From assembly GCF_000013865.1 (NCBI RefSeq), contig NC_007948.1, positions 248,001 to 312,000 on the forward strand: DNA of 64,000 bases, read 5' to 3'. The notes beneath the pieces are model-generated. The model saw only the letters and a program-made list of their open reading frames with translations. It was not told the DNA's origin and did not search any database. The stretch comes from Polaromonas sp. JS666. GTDB taxonomy: Bacteria > Pseudomonadota > Gammaproteobacteria > Burkholderiales > Burkholderiaceae_C. The translations under genes were made by a program, and so were the position numbers. Shown piece by piece: positions 25,858 through 36,842 of this stretch (the first letter of the stretch is position 1; every line of letters begins with the position of its first letter).

Positions 25858-26235
25858 ATGCCAACCATCAATCAGTTAGTCCGTCAGGGGCGCGAGGTCG
25901 AAAAGATCAAGTCCAAGAGCCCTGCGATGGAGAATTCTCCGCAGCGCCGCGGTGTGTGCACCCGTGTGTACACCACGACGCCTAAAAAGCCAAACTCCGC
26001 TCTGCGTAAGGTTGCCAAGGTGCGCCTGACCAACGGGTTTGAAATCATTTCCTACATCGGCGGCGAAGGCCACAACCTGCAGGAGCACAGCGTGGTGCTG
26101 GTTCGTGGCGGTCGTGTCAAGGACTTGCCTGGTGTGCGTTACCACATCGTGCGTGGCTCGCTCGATCTGCAAGGCGTGAAAGACCGCAAGCAGTCGCGTT
26201 CCAAGTACGGCGCCAAGCGCCCCAAGAAGGCTTAA
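25858..26235 (+). CDS. rpsL: 30S ribosomal protein S12
   Basis: A 125-residue S12, near-universal sequence with [13 protein letters not shown] around the streptomycin-sensitive Lys43 and the later GVRYHIVRG loop. It helps decode in the 30S A site. Lys at positions 43 and 88 is the wild-type, streptomycin-sensitive state. It is first gene of the str operon, 90 bases after a consensus promoter. A 220-base gap follows before rpsG. Confidence 0.98.
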   Translation: MPTINQLVRQGREVEKIKSKSPAMENSPQRRGVCTRVYTTTPKKPNSALRKVAKVRLTNGFEIISYIGGEGHNLQEHSVVLVRGGRVKDLPGVRYHIVRGSLDLQGVKDRKQSRSKYGAKRPKKA

Positions 26236-26455
26236 TTGCCAAAACCGGCTCAGGCTTTCTCTCTTTAATTTGAGGGTCTGCGCCAGAAGAGGTTGTCATG
26301 ACGTCTTCAAAAACAGGTGTTTCACTCGCCCTGGCAGGTGTTTGAAACGAAGTGACCCAAGTGCAAATTGGTTGCGCCGGTCGAGTAAGTGAGGGTTTTG
26401 ATAACTCTCGCGGTGCTGCCAAAAGCGGTGCCAACTGAAGCAAAGAGGTGAAAAA
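26236..26455 (+). promoter_or_regulatory. rpsL-rpsG intercistronic region, possible S7 control site
   Basis: The region contains a hairpin with GTTTCA/TGAAAC arms around 26318-26347. In E. coli, S7 represses its own translation by binding the rpsL-rpsG spacer. By analogy this could be that site, but I see no direct motif match. Confidence 0.3.
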
Positions 26456-26929
26456 ATGCCACGTCGTCGCGAAGTCCCTAAACGTGAAATTCTTCCTGAT
26501 CCAAAATTTGGCGATGTTGATCTCGCCAAATTCATGAACGTGATCATGCAAGGCGGCAAGAAAGCCGTCGCAGAGCGCATCATTTATGGCGCGCTCGACT
26601 TTATCGAGAAAAAGAACCCCGGCAAAGATCCGCTGGAGGCTTTCCACATGGCCATCGGCAACATCAAGCCCATGGTCGAGGTGAAGTCCCGCCGTGTCGG
26701 CGGCGCCAACTACCAGGTGCCTGTCGAGGTGCGTCCTGTGCGTCGTATGGCCCTGGCCATGCGCTGGCTGAAGGAGGCCGCCAAGAAGCGCGGCGAGAAG
26801 TCCATGTCCCTGCGTCTGGCCAACGAGCTGATGGAAGCCACCGAAGGCCGTGGCGGCGCCATGAAGAAGCGTGACGAAGTTCACCGCATGGCAGAAGCCA
26901 ACAAGGCGTTCAGCCACTTCCGCTTCTAA
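26456..26929 (+). CDS. rpsG: 30S ribosomal protein S7
   Basis: A 157-residue S7 starting [10 protein letters not shown] with the family core [17 protein letters not shown]. It nucleates assembly of the 30S head and contacts the E-site tRNA. Normal length. It has a good ribosome site (AGAGG). The following 200 bases to fusA contain a compact predicted RNA structure. Confidence 0.98.
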   Translation: MPRRREVPKREILPDPKFGDVDLAKFMNVIMQGGKKAVAERIIYGALDFIEKKNPGKDPLEAFHMAIGNIKPMVEVKSRRVGGANYQVPVEVRPVRRMALAMRWLKEAAKKRGEKSMSLRLANELMEATEGRGGAMKKRDEVHRMAEANKAFSHFRF

Positions 26930-26969
26930 GTTTTCGACTGCAGCGTTTGCTGCACTGATTTGACGGGTT

Positions 26970-27052
26970 GCCGGGCGGTCTCAAGGTGGTCAACGCCTTG
27001 AGACCGGACGGTTCAACCCCAACTTCTGTAAGTTGGGTGCACAACGCCCGGC
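26970..27052 (+). promoter_or_regulatory. Predicted three-way-junction RNA in the rpsG-fusA spacer
   Basis: An outer stem GCCGGGC/GCCCGGC (26970-26976, 27046-27052) encloses two perfect hairpins: GGTCTCAAGG/CCTTGAGACC (26977-26986, 26996-27005) and CCCAACTT/AAGTTGGG (27018-27025, 27030-27037). There is no T-run, so it is not a terminator. It ends 77 bases before fusA. Confidence 0.5.
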
Positions 27053-27129
27053 CGGCAGACGCTTCAAAAACAATAAGAGCTGTTTTTGGCAACGAGTCTT
27101 TGTTCGTCAACCCGAACTGAAAGTAATTT

Positions 27130-29232
27130 ATGTCCCGCGCTACCCCCATTCAAAACTACCGCAACATCGGCATTTCCGCGCACATTGACGCCGGCAAGAC
27201 CACCACCACCGAGCGGATCCTTTTTTACACCGGCGTGAACCACAAGATTGGTGAAGTTCACGACGGCGCGGCCACCATGGACTGGATGGAGCAAGAGCAG
27301 GAGCGCGGCATCACGATTACCTCCGCCGCCACCACCTGCTTCTGGAAAGGCATGGACACGTCCCTGCCCGAGCACCGCATCAACATCATCGACACCCCGG
27401 GCCACGTGGACTTCACCATCGAGGTGGAGCGTTCCATGCGCGTGCTCGACGGCGCCTGCATGGTGTACTGCGCCGTCGGCGGCGTGCAGCCCCAGTCCGA
27501 GACCGTCTGGCGCCAGGCCAACAAGTACAAGGTGCCCCGCCTCGCGTTCGTCAACAAGATGGACCGCACCGGCGCCAACTTCTTCAAGGTCGTGGAGCAG
27601 ATGAAACTGCGCCTGAAGGCCAGCCCTGTGCCCATGGTGATCCCCATTGGTGCCGAAGAAAACTTCACCGGCGTGGTGGACCTGCTGAAAATGAAGGCCA
27701 TCATCTGGGACGAAGCCTCGCAAGGCATGAAGTTTACCTACAGCGAAATCCCCGCCGAGCTCGTCGAGCTGGCCAAGGAGTGGCGCGAGAAGATGGTCGA
27801 GGCTGCTGCCGAGTCGTCTGAAGAGCTGATGAACAAATACCTTGAAGAAGGTGATTTGACCGAAGCTGAAATCAAGCTCGGCATCCGTACGCGTACCATC
27901 GCCAGCGAAATCCAGCCAATGTACTGCGGTTCCGCGTTCAAGAACAAGGGCGTGCAGCGCATGCTGGACGCCGTGATTGAATTCATGCCGTCGCCGATCG
28001 ACATTCCACCCGTCAAGGGCATGGACGAAGACGAAGCGCCCGTAACCCGCAAGGCTGACGACGAAGAGAAATTCTCTGCGCTTGCATTCAAGCTGATGAC
28101 TGACCCGTTTGTGGGCCAGCTCACCTTCGTGCGCGTTTACTCCGGCGTCCTGAAAAAAGGCGACAGCGTCTACAACCCGATCAAGGGCAAGAAAGAGCGT
28201 ATCGGCCGTATCGTGCAGATGCACGCGAACAACCGTGAAGAAGTCAGCGAAATCCGCGCCGGCGACATCGCCGCCTGCGTGGGCCTCAAAGACGTGACCA
28301 CGGGCGAAACCCTGTGCGATCCCGATGCCATCGTCATGCTCGAGCGCATGGTGTTCCCCGAGCCCGTGATTACGCAGGCCGTGGAACCCAAGACCAAGGC
28401 TGACCAGGAAAAAATGGGCATTGCCTTGCAGCGCCTGGCCCAGGAAGATCCGTCTTTCCGCGTCAAGACCGACGAAGAGTCCGGCCAGACCCTGATTGCC
28501 GGCATGGGCGAGCTGCATCTGGAAATTATTGTCGACCGCATGAAGCGCGAATTCGGCGTGGAAGCCAACGTGGGCAAGCCGCAAGTGGCTTACCGCGAAA
28601 CCATCCGCAAAACCGTGGAAGACGCGGAAGGCAAGTTTGTGCGCCAGTCCGGCGGCAAGGGCCAGTACGGCCACGTCGTGCTCAAGATTGAACCCAACGA
28701 AGCCGGCAAGGGCATCGAGTTTGTCGACGCCATCAAGGGCGGTGTGGTTCCTCGCGAATACATCCCGGCGGTGGAAAAGGGCATCAATGAAGCCGTCACG
28801 TCCGGCGTGCTGGCCGGTTACCCGGTGGTCGACGTCAAGGTCACGCTGCACTTCGGTTCGTACCACGATGTGGACTCGAACGAACTGGCCTTCAAGATGG
28901 CCGCCATCTTCGGTTTCAAGGAAGGCTGCCGCAAGGCCAGCCCGGTGATTCTGGAGCCCATGATGGCCGTGGAAGTGGAGACGCCTGAAGACTACGCCGG
29001 TAACGTGATGGGCGATCTGTCCTCACGCCGCGGCATGGTGCAGGGCATGGAAGACATGGTTGGTGGCGGCAAGGCCATCAAGGCCGAAGTGCCCCTGTCC
29101 GAAATGTTCGGTTATTCGACGACGTTGCGTTCGATGTCGCAGGGCCGTGCAACGTACTCCATGGAGTTCAAGCACTACTCTGAAGCACCGCGCAATGTGT
29201 CGGAAGCCATCATGGCTTCGCGCGCCAAGTAA
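27130..29232 (+). CDS. fusA: Elongation factor G
   Basis: A 700-residue EF-G, the translocase GTPase of translation. G1 [20 protein letters not shown]3 DTPGHVDF and G4 NKMD motifs are intact in the G domain; domains II-V follow (domain IV around the [12 protein letters not shown] segment, domain V ending [16 protein letters not shown]). Full length for bacterial EF-G. Third gene of the str operon; a terminator-like hairpin follows nine bases after its stop, before tuf. Confidence 0.98.
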   Translation: MSRATPIQNYRNIGISAHIDAGKTTTTERILFYTGVNHKIGEVHDGAATMDWMEQEQERGITITSAATTCFWKGMDTSLPEHRINIIDTPGHVDFTIEVERSMRVLDGACMVYCAVGGVQPQSETVWRQANKYKVPRLAFVNKMDRTGANFFKVVEQMKLRLKASPVPMVIPIGAEENFTGVVDLLKMKAIIWDEASQGMKFTYSEIPAELVELAKEWREKMVEAAAESSEELMNKYLEEGDLTEAEIKLGIRTRTIASEIQPMYCGSAFKNKGVQRMLDAVIEFMPSPIDIPPVKGMDEDEAPVTRKADDEEKFSALAFKLMTDPFVGQLTFVRVYSGVLKKGDSVYNPIKGKKERIGRIVQMHANNREEVSEIRAGDIAACVGLKDVTTGETLCDPDAIVMLERMVFPEPVITQAVEPKTKADQEKMGIALQRLAQEDPSFRVKTDEESGQTLIAGMGELHLEIIVDRMKREFGVEANVGKPQVAYRETIRKTVEDAEGKFVRQSGGKGQYGHVVLKIEPNEAGKGIEFVDAIKGGVVPREYIPAVEKGINEAVTSGVLAGYPVVDVKVTLHFGSYHDVDSNELAFKMAAIFGFKEGCRKASPVILEPMMAVEVETPEDYAGNVMGDLSSRRGMVQGMEDMVGGGKAIKAEVPLSEMFGYSTTLRSMSQGRATYSMEFKHYSEAPRNVSEAIMASRAK

Positions 29233-29241
29233 GTAACGTCA

Positions 29242-29277
29242 GCTGCCGGCCCCCCGAGTGGGGCGGCAGCCTTTTTC
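29242..29277 (+). terminator. Terminator/attenuator between fusA and tuf
   Basis: Stem GCTGCC/GGCAGC extended by CCCC/GGGG, followed by C and five T. It would reduce read-through from fusA into tuf. I do not see an equally good promoter for tuf after it, so it may be partial. Confidence 0.7.
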
Positions 29278-29380
29278 CTTGTCTGCGATTGTGTGCCACT
29301 TTGTACCCGTGCGAAGTGAATCAGCAACACAGTGCAGACGTTAAACCGTACACGGGCATGTTCTTTATCTGGAGAGAAAA

Positions 29381-30571
<1,191 letters not shown>

Positions 30572-30596
30572 TCCTGCAAACCTTTAAGGAATTACC

Positions 30597-30911
30597 ATGG
30601 CCACCAAGCAAAAAATCCGTATCCGCCTGAAGGCGTTTGACTACAAGCTGATCGACCAGTCGGCAGCTGAAATCGTTGACACCGCCAAGCGCACCGGCGC
30701 GATTGTCAAGGGCCCCGTGCCCTTGCCAACCCGCATGAAGCGTTTCGACATCCTGCGTTCGCCCCACGTCAACAAGACGAGCCGCGACCAGCTGGAAATC
30801 CGCACGCACCAGCGCCTGATGGACATCGTTGACCCTACGGATAAAACCGTGGACGCGTTGATGAAGCTCGATCTGCCAGCTGGCGTGGACGTCGAAATCA
30901 AGCTGCAGTAA
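30597..30911 (+). CDS. rpsJ: 30S ribosomal protein S10
   Basis: A 104-residue S10 starting [15 protein letters not shown] and ending VDVEIKLQ, normal length. Besides its place in the 30S head it acts as NusE in antitermination. It follows tuf closely and probably shares its mRNA. In E. coli S10 is the first gene of the S10 operon; here a strong promoter lies after it. Confidence 0.98.
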   Translation: MATKQKIRIRLKAFDYKLIDQSAAEIVDTAKRTGAIVKGPVPLPTRMKRFDILRSPHVNKTSRDQLEIRTHQRLMDIVDPTDKTVDALMKLDLPAGVDVEIKLQ

Positions 30912-30971
30912 GTAAAAAATCGGGGTTTCGGCCACAAGCCAGATCCCAAATCGACAGGTTTTGGCCCGGGT

Positions 30972-31000
30972 TTGCCATTTTTGGCGACCTGGGCTATACT
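30972..31000 (+). promoter_or_regulatory. Consensus promoter before rplC
   Basis: TTGCCA, exactly 17 bases, TATACT: a near-perfect sigma-70 promoter in the rpsJ-rplC gap. It implies a leader of about 120 nt before rplC containing two hairpins (around 31046-31081 and 31081-31100). Confidence 0.75.
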
Positions 31001-31127
31001 CTTGGGCTGTCCTTTGTATGTTGGCTTCTTGCCTGCATGGATCGGACGGTTTTATTAACAGTCTTTCACATTAAAACGTCTGCGGCCAATTGAAGTCGCA
31101 GCGGTGAAAGTTACGAAAGAACACATC

Positions 31128-31811
31128 ATGAGTCTGAGCAACTCCCTCGGGTTGCTGGGCCGCAAAGTTGGCATGATGCGTCTGTTTACGGATGATGGGG
31201 ACACAGTTCCTGTTACCGTGGTGGATGTATCGAACAACCGCGTGACCCAGGTTAAAACCGAAGCAAATGACGGCTACGATGCCCTCCAAGTGGCATTTGG
31301 CGCGCGCAAAGCATCGCGCGTGACCAAGCCGGCCGCCGGCCACCTTGCGAAAGCAGGCGTTGAAGCTGGTGAGATCCTGAAAGAATTCCGCGTGACGGCT
31401 GACGTCGCAGGCAAATATGCTGCGGGCACCGTTGTGCCTGCCGCTGATGTGTTTGCGGTGGGTCAGCTGGTGGACGTGCAGGGCACCTCCATTGGTAAAG
31501 GCTACGCCGGCACCATCAAGCGCCACAACATGAGCTCGCAGCGCGCGTCGCACGGTAACAGCCGTTCGCACAACGTGCCCGGCTCCATCGGTATGGCGCA
31601 GGATCCCGGTCGCGTGTTTCCTGGTAAACGCATGACGGGCCACCTGGGCGACGTCACCGTGACCACGCAAAACCTGAACATCGTGCGCATTGACGAAGCC
31701 CGTCAGCTGCTGATGATTCGCGGCGCTGTGCCTGGTTCCAAAGGCGGTTTTGTCACGGTTCGTGCCGCGATCAAAGCCAAGCCCACCACCGCTGCTAAAG
31801 GAGCGAACTGA
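31128..31811 (+). CDS. rplC: 50S ribosomal protein L3
   Basis: A 227-residue L3 starting [20 protein letters not shown], the usual betaproteobacterial N-terminus. The family motif region [18 protein letters not shown] is present. It is one of the first proteins in 50S assembly, near the peptidyl-transferase centre. The ATG at 31128 is preferred over the open frame starting with GTG at 31104. It is the first gene after the internal promoter, and its stop overlaps rplD by one base. Confidence 0.98.
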   Translation: MSLSNSLGLLGRKVGMMRLFTDDGDTVPVTVVDVSNNRVTQVKTEANDGYDALQVAFGARKASRVTKPAAGHLAKAGVEAGEILKEFRVTADVAGKYAAGTVVPAADVFAVGQLVDVQGTSIGKGYAGTIKRHNMSSQRASHGNSRSHNVPGSIGMAQDPGRVFPGKRMTGHLGDVTVTTQNLNIVRIDEARQLLMIRGAVPGSKGGFVTVRAAIKAKPTTAAKGAN

Positions 31812-32431
31812 TGCAGGTCGAACTCCTGAATGACCAAGGTCTGGCTTCGTCCAAGGTGGACGTGCCTGATACCGTGTTTGGTCGCGAATACAACGAAAGC
31901 CTGATTCACCAGGTGGTCGTGGCCTTCCAGGCCAACGCCCGCCAGGGTACCCGGGCCCAGAAGGACCGTGAGCAGGTCCGTCACTCGACCAAGAAGCCTT
32001 TTAAACAAAAGGGAACTGGTCGTGCACGTGCTGGTATGACGTCTTCGCCACTGTGGCGCGGCGGCGGTCGTATCTTCCCGAACATGCCTGATGAAAACTT
32101 CACGCAGAAAATCAACAAGAAGATGTATCGCGCCGGCATGGCGTCGATCTTCTCGCAGCTGGCGCGCGAAGGCCGCCTGGCTGTGGTTGATTCCCTGGCT
32201 GTGGATTCACCCAAGACGAAAGTCCTGGCTGACAAGTTCAAGGCCATGAACCTCAACTCGGTGCTGGTCATCGCTGATGTGGTTGATGAAAACCTGTACC
32301 TGGCTTCCCGCAACCTGGTGAACATCCTCGTGGTTGAGCCCCGTTACGCCGATCCGGTGTCGCTGGTTCACTACAAGAAGGTTCTGGTCACCAAGGCTGC
32401 CATGGACCAACTCAAGGAGATGTTCGCATGA
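31811..32431 (+). CDS. rplD: 50S ribosomal protein L4
   Basis: A 206-residue L4 with [14 protein letters not shown] in the extended loop lining the exit tunnel. In E. coli L4 also represses the S10 operon through its leader RNA. Here the leader before rplC is the only candidate target visible, but I cannot match the E. coli structure. Overlaps rplC by one base and rplW by four. Confidence 0.98.
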   Translation: MQVELLNDQGLASSKVDVPDTVFGREYNESLIHQVVVAFQANARQGTRAQKDREQVRHSTKKPFKQKGTGRARAGMTSSPLWRGGGRIFPNMPDENFTQKINKKMYRAGMASIFSQLAREGRLAVVDSLAVDSPKTKVLADKFKAMNLNSVLVIADVVDENLYLASRNLVNILVVEPRYADPVSLVHYKKVLVTKAAMDQLKEMFA

Positions 32432-32754
32432 GCGCCGTGAACTCCAAAACCAAATTCGACGAAGGCCGCCTGATGCAGGTTCTGGTCGCTCCCATCGTGT
32501 CTGAAAAGGCCACGATGATTGCGGACAAGACCAATGCCGTGACCTTCAAGGTGCTGCAGGACGCTACCAAGTTTGAAATCAAGGCTGCTGTGCAGCTGAT
32601 GTTCAAAGTGGACGTCCAGTCGGTTGCCGTCCTCAACATCAAAGGCAAGACCAAGCGCTTTGGCAAATCCGTGGGCCGCCGCGACAACATTCGCAAGGCC
32701 TACGTGACGCTCAAGCCAGGTCAAGAGCTCAACCTCGGTGGGGAGTCTGCGTAA
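32428..32754 (+). CDS. rplW: 50S ribosomal protein L23
   Basis: A 108-residue L23 at the tunnel exit, docking site for SRP and trigger factor. The core [15 protein letters not shown] and the C-terminal [20 protein letters not shown] are clear. Starts inside the last codons of rplD (ATGA overlap) and its stop overlaps the start of rplB by one base. Confidence 0.97.
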   Translation: MSAVNSKTKFDEGRLMQVLVAPIVSEKATMIADKTNAVTFKVLQDATKFEIKAAVQLMFKVDVQSVAVLNIKGKTKRFGKSVGRRDNIRKAYVTLKPGQELNLGGESA

Positions 32755-33578
32755 TGGCTGTCATTAAAATGAAACCCACCTCGCCGGGTATGCGCGGCAT
32801 GGTGAAGATCTCCCGGGATCACCTGCACAAGGGTGAGCCTTACGCGCCGCTGCTGGAGCCACAATTCCAGAAGTCCGGCCGTAACAACAACGGGCACATC
32901 ACGGTTCGCCACAAGGGTGGTGGTCACAAGCATCACTACCGTGTAGTGGACTTCAAGCGCAACAAGGACGCCATTCCGGCCAAGGTCGAGCGTATCGAGT
33001 ACGACCCCAACCGCACGGCCCACATTGCATTGCTCTGCTACGCAGACGGCGAGCGCACCTACATCATTGCCCCTCGTGGCCTTGAAGTCGGCGCCACGCT
33101 GATCAGTGGTTCGGAAGCGCCGATTCGCGTGGGTAACACCCTGCCGATCCGCAACATTCCTGTCGGTTCGACGATTCACTGCATCGAGATGCAAATCGGC
33201 AAGGGCGCGCAAATCGCCCGTTCCGCCGGCACCTCTGCAACCTTGTTGGCCCGCGAAGGTACCTACGCCCAGGTGCGTATGCGCTCCGGTGAAGTTCGCA
33301 AGATCCACATCGAATGCCGCGCCACCATCGGTGAAGTCGCCAACGAAGAACACAGCCTGCGCCGTCTCGGCAAGGCCGGTGTGAAGCGCTGGATGGGTAT
33401 TCGCCCGACCGTTCGCGGTGTGGTGATGAACCCGGTTGACCACCCGCACGGCGGTGGTGAAGGCAAGACCGGCGAAGGCCGTCATCCTGTCGACCCATGG
33501 GGTAACCTGACCAAGGGCTACCGCACCCGCAACAACAAGCGCACGCAAGTGATGATTGTTTCGCGTCGCAAGAAGTAA
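32754..33578 (+). CDS. rplB: 50S ribosomal protein L2
   Basis: A 274-residue L2, a core 50S protein needed for subunit joining and peptidyl transfer. The conserved [19 protein letters not shown] segment with the key His is intact, and the C-terminus ends VMIVSRRKK. Normal length. Confidence 0.98.
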   Translation: MAVIKMKPTSPGMRGMVKISRDHLHKGEPYAPLLEPQFQKSGRNNNGHITVRHKGGGHKHHYRVVDFKRNKDAIPAKVERIEYDPNRTAHIALLCYADGERTYIIAPRGLEVGATLISGSEAPIRVGNTLPIRNIPVGSTIHCIEMQIGKGAQIARSAGTSATLLAREGTYAQVRMRSGEVRKIHIECRATIGEVANEEHSLRRLGKAGVKRWMGIRPTVRGVVMNPVDHPHGGGEGKTGEGRHPVDPWGNLTKGYRTRNNKRTQVMIVSRRKK

Positions 33579-33587
33579 GGCTAACCC

Positions 33588-33866
33588 ATGACACGTTCAC
33601 TCAAAAAAGGTCCGTTTGTCGACCATCATTTGGTAGCCAAAGCCGACAAGGCCGTTACCAACAAGGACAAAAAGCCGATCAAGACCTGGTCGCGTCGCTC
33701 CATGATCCTGCCCGAGTTCATCGGCCTGACCATTGCCGTTCACAACGGCAAGCAGCACGTGCCTGTCTACATCACCGATCAGATGGTGGGCCACAAGCTG
33801 GGCGAGTTTGCATTGACTCGCACCTTCAAAGGCCATCCAGCTGATAAAAAAGTTGTGAAGAAATAA
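33588..33866 (+). CDS. rpsS: 30S ribosomal protein S19
   Basis: A 92-residue S19 starting [15 protein letters not shown] with the family segment [16 protein letters not shown]. It binds with S13 in the 30S head. Nine bases after rplB, same operon. Confidence 0.97.
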   Translation: MTRSLKKGPFVDHHLVAKADKAVTNKDKKPIKTWSRRSMILPEFIGLTIAVHNGKQHVPVYITDQMVGHKLGEFALTRTFKGHPADKKVVKK

Positions 33867-33875
33867 GGAAAGACC

Positions 33876-34205
33876 ATGGAAACACGTGCAACCCTCCGGG
33901 GCGTTCGTCTGTCGGTCGACAAAGGCCGCCTGGTCGCTGACCTGATTCGCGGCAAGAAAGTGGATCAAGCACTCAACATCCTGAATTTCACGCAGAAAAA
34001 AGCTGCTGGAATCATCAAGAAGGTGGTTGAGTCCGCCATCGCCAACGCTGAACACAACGATGGTGCCGATATCGACGAGTTGAAGGTGAAAACCATTTAC
34101 GTCGAACAAGGCGCCACGCTCAAGCGTTTTTCTGCGCGCGCAAAAGGCCGCGGTAACAGCATCAGCAAACCCACGTGCCATGTGTACGTGGTGGTTGGCA
34201 ACTAA
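33876..34205 (+). CDS. rplV: 50S ribosomal protein L22
   Basis: A 109-residue L22 whose long beta-hairpin lines the exit tunnel. Core [22 protein letters not shown] is split over the N-terminal half, and the C-terminal [16 protein letters not shown] is typical. Macrolide-resistance hairpin residues look normal. Nine bases after rpsS. Confidence 0.97.
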   Translation: METRATLRGVRLSVDKGRLVADLIRGKKVDQALNILNFTQKKAAGIIKKVVESAIANAEHNDGADIDELKVKTIYVEQGATLKRFSARAKGRGNSISKPTCHVYVVVGN

Positions 34206-34217
34206 AGGCAGCAGGAT

Positions 34218-35123
34218 ATGGGACAAAAAATCAACCCAACCGGGTTTCGCCTCGCAGTTAGCCGCAACTGGGCCAGCCGCTGGTACGCAAGCAACCGTGA
34301 TTTTGCCGGCATGCTGGCAGAAGACATCAAGGTGCGCGAGTACCTCAAGGCCAAGCTGAAGAACGCCGCGGTTTCGCGCGTTCTGATCGAGCGCCCCGCC
34401 AAGAATGCCCGCATCACGATTTTCTCGGCACGTCCGGGCGTCGTGATCGGCAAAAAAGGCGAGGACATCGAGAACCTCAAGAAAGAACTGAGCCGCCAGC
34501 TGGGCGTGCCGGTCGCCGTGAACATTGAAGAAGTCCGCAAGCCTGAAATTGATGCCAAGCTCATCGCTGACAGCATCACGCAACAGCTTGAAAAACGCAT
34601 CATGTTCCGCCGTGCGATGAAGCGCGCCATGCAAAACGCCATGCGTCTGGGTGCCCTGGGCATCAAGATCATGTCGTCGGGCCGCCTCAATGGCATTGAA
34701 ATCGCCCGTTGCGAGTGGTACCGCGAAGGTCGCGTGCCGCTTCACACCCTGCGCGCCGACATCGACTACGGCACCTCTGAAGCCAAGACCACTTATGGTG
34801 TGATCGGCGTCAAGGTCTGGGTCTACAAAGGCGACACGCTGGGCCGTGGCGAATCACCCGGCGCCAAACTGGATGCCGCTCCTTCTGACGAAGAGCGCAA
34901 GCCTCGCGGCCCGCGTCGTGACGCCCGTCCTGGTTCTGACCGTCCCGCTCCACGTGGTGCCCGTGCGCCGCGCGCACCGGCCGGCGGCACCAATACGGCG
35001 CCCGCCGATGGCAGCGACAAACCGGCCGAAGCTACCCCTGGTAGCGACGCCCCGAAAACCACCGTTAAGCGCGTACGCAAAGCCGCGCCAGCTGCAGCAG
35101 CTGACGGTACCAAGACCGAGTAA
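34218..35123 (+). CDS. rpsC: 30S ribosomal protein S3 with long C-terminal extension
   Basis: A 301-residue S3. Residues 1-215 are the normal protein: N-terminal [16 protein letters not shown] domain with [13 protein letters not shown], and C-domain ending [16 protein letters not shown]. Residues about 216-301 form a tail rich in Pro, Ala, Arg, Lys, Thr and Asp with no fold expected. Typical S3 is 210-235 residues. The tail is in frame with no sign of error, and alternates basic and acidic blocks, so it could bind rRNA or mRNA at the entry channel. Confidence 0.95.
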   Translation: MGQKINPTGFRLAVSRNWASRWYASNRDFAGMLAEDIKVREYLKAKLKNAAVSRVLIERPAKNARITIFSARPGVVIGKKGEDIENLKKELSRQLGVPVAVNIEEVRKPEIDAKLIADSITQQLEKRIMFRRAMKRAMQNAMRLGALGIKIMSSGRLNGIEIARCEWYREGRVPLHTLRADIDYGTSEAKTTYGVIGVKVWVYKGDTLGRGESPGAKLDAAPSDEERKPRGPRRDARPGSDRPAPRGARAPRAPAGGTNTAPADGSDKPAEATPGSDAPKTTVKRVRKAAPAAAADGTKTE

Positions 35124-35148
35124 TCGGTCGGAATAACGGAGAAAAACC

Positions 35149-35565
35149 ATGCTGCAACCCGCTCGCAGAAAATACCGCAAAGAGCAAAAAGGCCGCAACA
35201 CCGGCGTCGCAACCCGGGGTAACTCGGTCGCGTTCGGTGACTTCGGCCTGAAGTGCACCGACCGCGGTCGGCTCACTGCTCGTCAAATTGAAGCCGCACG
35301 CCGTGCGATTTCCCGTCACGTCAAACGTGGCGGCCGTATCTGGATCCGTGTCTTTCCGGACAAGCCGATTTCCCAAAAGCCTGCTGAAGTGCGTATGGGT
35401 AACGGTAAAGGTAACCCGGAGTACTACGTGGCTGAAATCCAGCCCGGCAAGATCGTTTTTGAAATCGTCGGTGTGCCTGAAGAGTTGGCCCGCGAAGCGT
35501 TCCGCCTGGCATCCGCCAAGCTGCCGCTGCGCACCACCTTCGTCAGCCGCATGATCGGCCAGTAA
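35149..35565 (+). CDS. rplP: 50S ribosomal protein L16
   Basis: A 138-residue L16 starting [17 protein letters not shown] with [15 protein letters not shown] and the Arg-rich loop. It sits near the A site of the 50S and is needed for late assembly. Normal length, 25 bases after rpsC. Confidence 0.97.
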   Translation: MLQPARRKYRKEQKGRNTGVATRGNSVAFGDFGLKCTDRGRLTARQIEAARRAISRHVKRGGRIWIRVFPDKPISQKPAEVRMGNGKGNPEYYVAEIQPGKIVFEIVGVPEELAREAFRLASAKLPLRTTFVSRMIGQ

Positions 35566-35577
35566 GGGGAAATGACA

Positions 35578-35787
35578 ATGACCAAATCTACTGAACTGCG
35601 CCAAAAAGACGTTGCCGGCCTGAAAACCGAAGTCAAAGAGCTGCAAAAAGCCCACTTTGGCCTGCGTATGCAAAAAGCCACGCAGCAACTCACCAACACT
35701 TCCACGCTGCGTTCCACGCGTCGCAGCATCGCTCGCGCCAAGACCATCCTGGCCGAGACCATCGTCAAGCAAGGAGCCAAAAAATGA
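35578..35787 (+). CDS. rpmC: 50S ribosomal protein L29
   Basis: A 69-residue L29 ([35 protein letters not shown]). Two ATG codons lie at 35572 and 35578. I choose 35578 because the AAGGGGA site is then at a workable distance, while for 35572 it would touch the start codon. The stop overlaps rpsQ by four bases. Confidence 0.93.
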   Translation: MTKSTELRQKDVAGLKTEVKELQKAHFGLRMQKATQQLTNTSTLRSTRRSIARAKTILAETIVKQGAKK

Positions 35788-36053
35788 CGGAAGCTAAAAA
35801 ATCCCTCAAGCGCACCTTGATCGGCAAGGTGGTCAGCGACAAGCGCGCCAAAACCGTGACCGTTCTGGTTGAGCGCCGCGTCAAGCATGAGCTGTACGGC
35901 AAGATCGTGTCCCTGTCCAGCAAGTACCACGCCCATGACGAAAAGGGCGAGTACCACACGGGCGACGTGATCGAGATCACCGAAAGCCGTCCTATTTCCA
36001 AGACCAAAAACTGGGTTGTGACCCGTTTGGTGGAGAAGGCCGCTGCCGTCTAA
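35784..36053 (+). CDS. rpsQ: 30S ribosomal protein S17
   Basis: An 89-residue S17 ([40 protein letters not shown]). It is the last ribosomal gene here: a terminator follows 37 bases later and an unrelated peroxiredoxin gene comes next, so the usual continuation into rplN-rplX-rplE is missing at this locus. Confidence 0.97.
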   Translation: MTEAKKSLKRTLIGKVVSDKRAKTVTVLVERRVKHELYGKIVSLSSKYHAHDEKGEYHTGDVIEITESRPISKTKNWVVTRLVEKAAAV

Positions 36054-36090
36054 GTCTGGACCCCTTCAGGCTTTGACTGCAAGTCATCAG

Positions 36091-36118
36091 AAACGGCTCA
36101 CAATGTGAGCCGTTTTTG
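36091..36118 (+). terminator. Terminator after rpsQ
   Basis: An 11-bp perfect stem (AAACGGCTCAC/GTGAGCCGTTT) with a three-base loop and T-run closes the ribosomal operon. Confidence 0.85.
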
Positions 36119-36166
36119 TTTCCGTCCTAGAATCACATCCGTTTTATACCCAACCAGGAGCACTCC

Positions 36167-36673
36167 ATGATCAAAGTAGGCGACACCCTTCCGGCAGCGA
36201 CGCTGATGGAATTTTCCGAAGTCGAAGGCAATGGTTGCAGCATTGGCCCCAACCCGGTCGATGTAGCCAAGGTCACCGCCGGCAAGACCATTGCATTGTT
36301 CGCACTGCCAGGTGCTTTCACCCCCACCTGCTCGGCCAAGCATGTGCCGGGTTATGTTGAGAAGGCGGCCGAGTTCAAGGCCGCTGGCGTCGATGAAATC
36401 TGGTGTGTGAGCGTGAACGACGCGTTTGTCATGGGCGCCTGGGCACGCGACCAGAAGACGGACGGCAAGGTTCGCATGCTGGCCGACGGCAGTGCAGATT
36501 TTGCCAAGGCGACCGGTCTGACGCTGGACCTCACGGCGCGCGGCATGGGCCTGCGCAGTAACCGCTACTCCATGCTGGTCAAAGACGGCAAGGTGATGAG
36601 CCTCAACGTTGAAGGTCCCGGCAAGTTTGAAGTCAGCGATGCAGCCACGCTGCTGGCGCAAGCCAAGGCCTGA
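36167..36673 (+). CDS. Peroxiredoxin (Prx5-type, glutathione/thioredoxin-dependent)
   Basis: A 168-residue Prx5-family peroxiredoxin. The peroxidatic Cys lies in PGAFTPTCSAKHVPGY (about residue 55). It reduces hydrogen and alkyl peroxides. Other Cys residues near 24 and 80 could act in resolution. Start ATG has a good AGGAG site. It is flanked by terminators on both sides and is therefore monocistronic. Confidence 0.92.
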   Translation: MIKVGDTLPAATLMEFSEVEGNGCSIGPNPVDVAKVTAGKTIALFALPGAFTPTCSAKHVPGYVEKAAEFKAAGVDEIWCVSVNDAFVMGAWARDQKTDGKVRMLADGSADFAKATGLTLDLTARGMGLRSNRYSMLVKDGKVMSLNVEGPGKFEVSDAATLLAQAKA

Positions 36674-36687
36674 CGCTCGCTGATTCC

Positions 36688-36725
36688 AAAAAAAGCCGCC
36701 GTTCGCGAGAACGGCGGCTTTTTTT
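36688..36725. terminator. Bidirectional terminator
   Basis: A 12-bp perfect stem (36693-36704 with 36709-36720), A-run before and T-run after, between the peroxiredoxin and the convergent acetyltransferase gene. It can serve both. Confidence 0.85.
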
Positions 36726-36842
36726 ATGCCTCGCGGGTCGTCCGTGGCAGAGGGACACGGGTTACCGCGCGATACCGATGGCGGGCTACTTATTTGATGA
36801 CAGTTGCCAGTCCGTGATTTATTGGGCTGGAAGCCGCTCCGC

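Noticed and set aside
25691..25879. A 62-codon frame overlapping the rpsL promoter
   Set aside because: It crosses the consensus promoter and the rpsL start in another frame and has no ribosome site.
27064..28866. A 600-codon open frame antisense to fusA
   Set aside because: Long antisense frames are expected opposite strongly biased GC-rich genes; composition is His/Gly/Val-rich with no domain. The same holds for the frame opposite tuf (29321-30346).
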